Assembly (NCBI GenBank): GCA_937881505.1
Contig: CALGEM010000001.1
Span: forward strand, 1-9,108
Length of the DNA stretch: 9,108 nucleotides
Direction: 5' to 3'
DNA from: an uncultured euryarchaeote
GTDB lineage: Archaea; Thermoplasmatota; Poseidoniia; Poseidoniales; Poseidoniaceae
Numbering within the stretch: position 1 is the first letter of the stretch; every line of letters begins with the position of its first letter. The position numbers were made by a program, and so were the translations under genes. Under the pieces are notes generated by a model. That model saw only the letters and a list, made by a program, of their open reading frames with translations. It had not been told where the DNA came from and made no database searches. This document shows, piece after piece, positions 5,688 through 9,108 of this stretch.

Positions 5688-6803
5688 ATGAAGGTCTCCT
5701 GGCGCACCCTTGGTACGGTTTTGTTGGAGGATGAGGTCCTCGACAAAGCCTTCTCTCGGGCCAAAAAGGCGGCTGACCGCGTGGATGACCCCGACCGTGT
5801 GTTTCGGGTGCGCAAGCAAATGACGCGCATGGTCCAAACAGCGGCCGATATCATTGCGACCGAATTTCAAGAATTGGTGGCTGCTTGGCCTTCCCTTGAC
5901 CAATCGCCCTTGTTCGATGTGGCCATGATCGATGCCTGCGTGGGCTGCGATGAGTATCGGAAGAATCTCGCAACGCTCCAGTGGGCCTCAAAGCAAGTGC
6001 TCAACATCGCCTCGCAGAACGCCAAAAAGATCATCCGAACCGGCCGTACTGATTTGATGCACGAAGCCCGACGTGAAGCCTACGGGCGAATTTCATCCAT
6101 CATGCGCCAGGTGGGGCCATCTCTCATCTGGTTAAGCGAAGCTCGCGAGACCCTGAAGCGACTCCCCAAGGTGGACCCTGTTTCGCCGTGTATTGTGGTC
6201 TGCGGTGCACCCAACGTCGGCAAATCGGCGTTCATCTCCGCCCTCAGCACGGGGAAAATGGAAGTGAACCACTACCCGTTCACCACCAAACAAATTCACG
6301 TCGGCCACTTCACTCATCGCCGTCTCCAGTACCAAATGGTGGATACACCGGGGTTGCTTGACCGACCGATGGAGGAGCGTAACCACATCGAAATGCAGGC
6401 CATTGCAGCCTTGGAGCACATCGGCTCCCTGGTGTTGTTCCTCGTGGACGAAAGTGAGTCGTGCGGGACGCCCTATGAAGAGCAGATGAATCTCCTTGAG
6501 GAGGTTCAAACGCTCTTGCCAGATACGGAGCTGATGCTGGTCAGTTCCAAGGCCGATTTACTCCAACCACTTCCGCCGATGTGGGACGAGGTCAAGGTCT
6601 CAGAAGAGGCATGGCGAGACGAAGGGAGCGAGGGCGAGCCTGAACTTCCTCTGCTGATGGACGGCGAAGGACGTGTGTGTTTGTCTGCCACCGAAAACGT
6701 TGGGCTGGACGCCATGCGATTGGAAATCGTGCGGAAAGTGAAAGCCGCTCGACCGAACAACCCCATGGAATTGCCTGAGGGTTGGTACCGTCAAGATGTG
6801 TGA
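5688..6803 (+). CDS. NOG1-family GTP-binding protein
   Basis: The 371-residue protein has the NOG1 layout: a long N-terminal helical domain (about 1-160) followed by an Obg-type G domain. Visible GTPase motifs are G1 GAPNVGKS (173-180), G2 around YPFTTKQIHVG (196-206), G3 DTPG (219-222), G4 SKAD (287-290, a variant of NKxD) and G5 SAT (333-335). An acidic insertion of about 25 residues (305-327) lies between G4 and G5. NOG1 in eukaryotes is a nucleolar GTPase for large ribosomal subunit assembly. The archaeal homologue is taken to act in ribosome biogenesis, which fits the translation genes around it. ATG 5688 has a good Shine-Dalgarno site. The C-terminus ends soon after the G domain, so the longer tail of the eukaryotic protein is absent. 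Its stop abuts the argS stop. Confidence 0.9.
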   Translation: MKVSWRTLGTVLLEDEVLDKAFSRAKKAADRVDDPDRVFRVRKQMTRMVQTAADIIATEFQELVAAWPSLDQSPLFDVAMIDACVGCDEYRKNLATLQWASKQVLNIASQNAKKIIRTGRTDLMHEARREAYGRISSIMRQVGPSLIWLSEARETLKRLPKVDPVSPCIVVCGAPNVGKSAFISALSTGKMEVNHYPFTTKQIHVGHFTHRRLQYQMVDTPGLLDRPMEERNHIEMQAIAALEHIGSLVLFLVDESESCGTPYEEQMNLLEEVQTLLPDTELMLVSSKADLLQPLPPMWDEVKVSEEAWRDEGSEGEPELPLLMDGEGRVCLSATENVGLDAMRLEIVRKVKAARPNNPMELPEGWYRQDV

Positions 6804-6806
6804 TCA
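6801..6806. other. TGATCA: second back-to-back stop pair
   Basis: TGA (6801-6803) ends the NOG1-like gene on the plus strand. TCA (6804-6806) is the argS TGA stop on the minus strand. This is the same hexamer and zero gap as at 4543-4548. Confidence 0.95.
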
Positions 6807-8567
6807 CATCGTTTCGATGGGTACGATGCCTAAACCGACCATGCCTTCTCGCAATGTGGTTCGTGCGAGTTCGGAAACGGCGAAATAAAACGGGTTCACT
6901 TTACCTTCATCAATGATGTAGCAGTCTCTATAGAACGAGTTGTAGGCGGTTGATAATTGCAACATGTACTCGGCGTAGAGGTTGGGGCGATGTTCCCTGA
7001 CCACCTTGGCCAATCGATCGTCGTGAACAGCGAGCATCCGCAAGAGTTGGACCAAACCATCGGGCATATTGTGGTCAGGAATGGCGGGAGTTGACTTCCC
7101 GTCAGCAAAGGAGCCATCGGTTTCGAGAACTTTTCGTTGAATTGAGCAAGCGCGGGTGTGGCTGTACATGATGAACGGTGCTGAACCGGCTTCGAAACTT
7201 AATGCGTCTTCCCAGCGGAAGGTGAAACCCTTCTCGGGGCTGACGCTGATGATGTTGAATCGAACGGCTGAGGTGCCGACGGCTTCGGCGATGGTGGCCA
7301 TGGCATCAGCACTCAAGTCGGGCCTTCGCTCTTTGAGGACCTCCACGGCATGTGCGTGAGCCTCTTCCAAAAGGTCGTCCATGAAGACCACGTTGCCCCG
7401 ACGGGTGGACATTTTCCCTTCTGGGAGTTTGATGAAGGAATAAAACATGACTTCGGGGCGACGTTCACCAAGTTCCTCAAGGGTAAGACCGACCTGCTGT
7501 GCTTGCAGTTTGTGGTCTTCGCCAAGGACGTTGATCAGTTCGTTGCATTGTGTCCATTTCCACTGATGGTAAGCGATGTCTCGCGTAGCGTAGAGAGAGG
7601 AACCGTCTCCTCGCCGGTAGAAGAATTCCGTCTTACCCTTCAGGCCTCGTTGCCCCAAATCCAAGAATTGAGCACCGTTGTCAGCGACGCCGTTAATGGC
7701 CAATGAACCAAGCGTTTCCATGAGCTTGGCGACATCACCGTTGGTGACAAAGACCGATTCTTTTGTGAACCGGTCAAAGGCAATCCCCAGCCTCCCAAGT
7801 GTCTCAAGCATACCGTCAAGAACGGGTTGGTAGGCGTTTTGAAACGATTCAAGAACGGCTTCGTCGCCGTGCTCACTGGCATGAACAAGGTCGCCGATGG
7901 CCTTCTCGATGGCCTCGCTCTGGTCACTTTCCTTTCGCATCAATTGAGCGGCTTGATACCAACGTACCCGTTGATGGTCGGCTTTGTCCACCCATTGGGG
8001 GTTGGCGGGTTCTCGTTCAGCGAGCAGGTTTTCCACATCCTCGCCGGACATGTTGTCAAGCGCCCATGCGAGCACAGCCACTTGTTTGCCCATGTCATCG
8101 ACATAATACTCCGCCGTGACACTGTCGCCCCACAATCGGTGCAAGCGGACGAGGGTATCACCAAGGATGGCGTTTCGGGCTCGCCCTACATGGAACGGGC
8201 CGTTGGGGTTGGCCGAGGTGTGCTCAATGAGGACTTCTCTTCGGGTGCCGCTGGCCATGTGGCGAACATCGCCGCCGAGCAGGCGACCTGCCAACCATAC
8301 GGGGTTTGCTCGGATGTTGAGATAACCGTTGACGGCGTTGACTTCGAGAATGGCTTCGTGTTCCGTCATCGCAGCTTTGACCTGCTCTGCAATGGCGACG
8401 GGCGCCATGCCGAGGGCCTTCGCAAACGGGAAGCAGGGCAAAGAAAGGTCGCCTTGGTCTGCCTCTCGCGCAGGTTGCAACATGCGTTCGACCAGGCTTG
8501 CATCAACACCGAGGGACACCAAGGCAGCCTCAACAAGGGGTTGGATTTCTGATTTCAGCAACTCCAT
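6804..8567 (-). CDS. argS: Arginyl-tRNA synthetase
   Basis: This class I enzyme charges tRNA-Arg in the cytosol. The 587-residue protein has the ArgRS order. An N-terminal Add-1 domain (about 1-105) is followed by the catalytic fold with EHTSANPNGPFHVGRARN (115-132, HIGH variant HVGR at 126-129). Family blocks EYYVDDMGKQ (153-162) and DGSSLYATRDIAYH (321-334) come next. The KMSKS-type loop is LPEGKMSTRRGN (381-392). The C-terminal helical DALR anticodon-binding domain (about 460-587) contains FIMYSHTRACSI and LYAEYMLQLSTAYNSFYRDC. Start ATG 8567 has GAGGTGA four bases upstream. It lies 9 bases behind the aRF1 gene and is probably co-transcribed with it. Length and motifs show nothing missing. 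Confidence 0.96.
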   Translation of the reverse strand: MELLKSEIQPLVEAALVSLGVDASLVERMLQPAREADQGDLSLPCFPFAKALGMAPVAIAEQVKAAMTEHEAILEVNAVNGYLNIRANPVWLAGRLLGGDVRHMASGTRREVLIEHTSANPNGPFHVGRARNAILGDTLVRLHRLWGDSVTAEYYVDDMGKQVAVLAWALDNMSGEDVENLLAEREPANPQWVDKADHQRVRWYQAAQLMRKESDQSEAIEKAIGDLVHASEHGDEAVLESFQNAYQPVLDGMLETLGRLGIAFDRFTKESVFVTNGDVAKLMETLGSLAINGVADNGAQFLDLGQRGLKGKTEFFYRRGDGSSLYATRDIAYHQWKWTQCNELINVLGEDHKLQAQQVGLTLEELGERRPEVMFYSFIKLPEGKMSTRRGNVVFMDDLLEEAHAHAVEVLKERRPDLSADAMATIAEAVGTSAVRFNIISVSPEKGFTFRWEDALSFEAGSAPFIMYSHTRACSIQRKVLETDGSFADGKSTPAIPDHNMPDGLVQLLRMLAVHDDRLAKVVREHRPNLYAEYMLQLSTAYNSFYRDCYIIDEGKVNPFYFAVSELARTTLREGMVGLGIVPIETM

Positions 8568-8571
8568 GACA

Positions 8572-8578
8572 TCACCTC
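8572..8578 (-). promoter_or_regulatory. Shine-Dalgarno site of argS overlapping the aRF1 stop codon
   Basis: TGAGGTGA on the minus strand merges the aRF1 stop TGA (8579-8577) with GAGGTGA (8578-8572). The ATG of argS follows after four bases. The arrangement and spacing equal those of gfcR-lysS. Confidence 0.75.
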
Positions 8579-9108
8579 ACATCATTGGATAGCGCAGAAT
8601 GGCAGCAAGCCCGCCGAAGCCGTGCATCAGTTGCGAACCCTCTTCGGTATCAACTGAAATGTATGTGACTTGTGAGTTACTCTCTTCTGCGAGTTGGCTG
8701 AGAGCGTCGATGATGGAATAACTGGCCAGTTCACGAATGGAATCTCCTGATGCATCGCACGAGGGGCACGAAGGCAATTCTTGTTGGCGAGTAAGGCGTG
8801 CTTCCCATTTTTCATCAGAGCCATGGCCGCATTTCTTACAACTCAACTCAACGACGTTACCTCGAAGGCCTTCTGAAATCAAAAGGGTGTCCACGGCGCC
8901 TTGGGTTAAGGCCTGCTTGATCATCATCTCACCGTAGGTTGCTTTGGGATGCGCCCGAATCAGTTCCTCAAGGAAGCGATTCATCATCTGTCGTTCGGCA
9001 TCCAATTCAATTTCACCCATTAGTTGTCCAGCGTTTTCAACCAATTCCCGAACACCTGATTCGTTGGAATACCCGACATCAAATGTCGTCTTGGCGATTT
9101 TCTTCGCG
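8577..9108 (-). CDS. prf1: Peptide chain release factor aRF1, C-terminal part (5' end beyond window)
   Basis: The frame is open from the right edge to the TGA at 8577-8579 and gives the last 176 residues. It begins within the sequence KTTFDVGYSNESGVRELVE, which matches the central/C-terminal part of archaeal aRF1 and eukaryotic eRF1. GAVDTLLISE is the domain 3 hallmark, and a cysteine cluster of the archaeal minidomain follows (LSCKKCG and LPSCPSCDASG). The protein reads all three stop codons and triggers peptide release with aEF1A. The NIKS and GGQ motifs would lie upstream, outside the window, so catalytic integrity cannot be judged. A TTG at 9044 is internal, because the homology continues past it to the edge. 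It is followed by argS after 9 bases. Confidence 0.93.
   Translation of the reverse strand, partial: AKKIAKTTFDVGYSNESGVRELVENAGQLMGEIELDAERQMMNRFLEELIRAHPKATYGEMMIKQALTQGAVDTLLISEGLRGNVVELSCKKCGHGSDEKWEARLTRQQELPSCPSCDASGDSIRELASYSIIDALSQLAEESNSQVTYISVDTEEGSQLMHGFGGLAAILRYPMM

Noticed and set aside
7827..8552. 241-codon plus-strand open frame inside argS
   Set aside because: It lies antisense to the ArgRS catalytic domain with its HVGR motif. It looks like a codon-bias shadow.
1..9108. tRNA genes, CRISPR arrays, insertion sequences, tandem repeats, TATA boxes
   Set aside because: None was recognised by reading both strands. Almost all sequence is taken up by protein genes, and the short intergenic regions lack convincing archaeal TATA elements.

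Overview
The window looks like a piece of a marine group II euryarchaeal (Candidatus Poseidoniales-type) genome, with a short foreign-looking stretch at its left edge. The archaeal assignment rests on archaeal or eukaryote-type information-processing genes: a class I lysyl-tRNA synthetase, translation initiation factor aIF2 beta, a NOG1-family GTPase, an ArgRS with archaeal partners, peptide chain release factor aRF1, and an HTH-phosphoribosyltransferase of the GfcR type. The narrower placement is inference from gene style, moderate GC (about 53% in a hand-counted line at 2041-2100), very compact spacing and clear GAGG-type Shine-Dalgarno sites.

Layout. Positions 1 to about 470 (minus strand) are AT-rich (38% GC in two hand-counted 60-base lines). 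They encode the ATPase core of a phage T4 gp44-like clamp loader that runs off the left edge. Its reading frame continues without a stop into host-composition DNA, but the start of the protein is not clamp-loader-like, so the region around 430-480 is a chimeric junction. Positions 592-4044 hold a minus-strand cluster, transcribed gfcR, then lysS, then a zinc-ribbon protein with a Lys/Ala/Pro-rich linker. Diverging from gfcR is aIF2 beta (4135-4545, plus). It meets, stop codon to stop codon, a minus-strand trio of an unrecognised 146-residue protein, a pterin-4a-carbinolamine dehydratase and a thioredoxin-like [2Fe-2S] ferredoxin (5577 down to 4546). Diverging from that trio is the NOG1-like GTPase (5688-6803, plus), which again meets a minus-strand pair head-on: aRF1 (partial, right edge) followed by argS.

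Working together. Five of the nine host genes act in translation: charging of Lys and Arg tRNAs, initiation, termination and ribosome biogenesis. Genes are packed with 0-9 base gaps. Both convergent pairs end on the same TGATCA hexamer, in which each half is a stop codon. Both aminoacyl-tRNA synthetase genes lie 9 bases behind an upstream gene whose stop codon is embedded in their Shine-Dalgarno site.

No tRNA, rRNA, CRISPR array, insertion sequence or convincing TATA-type promoter was seen. I did not find a new defence or mobile system. The most notable object is the phage clamp-loader/archaeal junction, which may be an assembly chimera.
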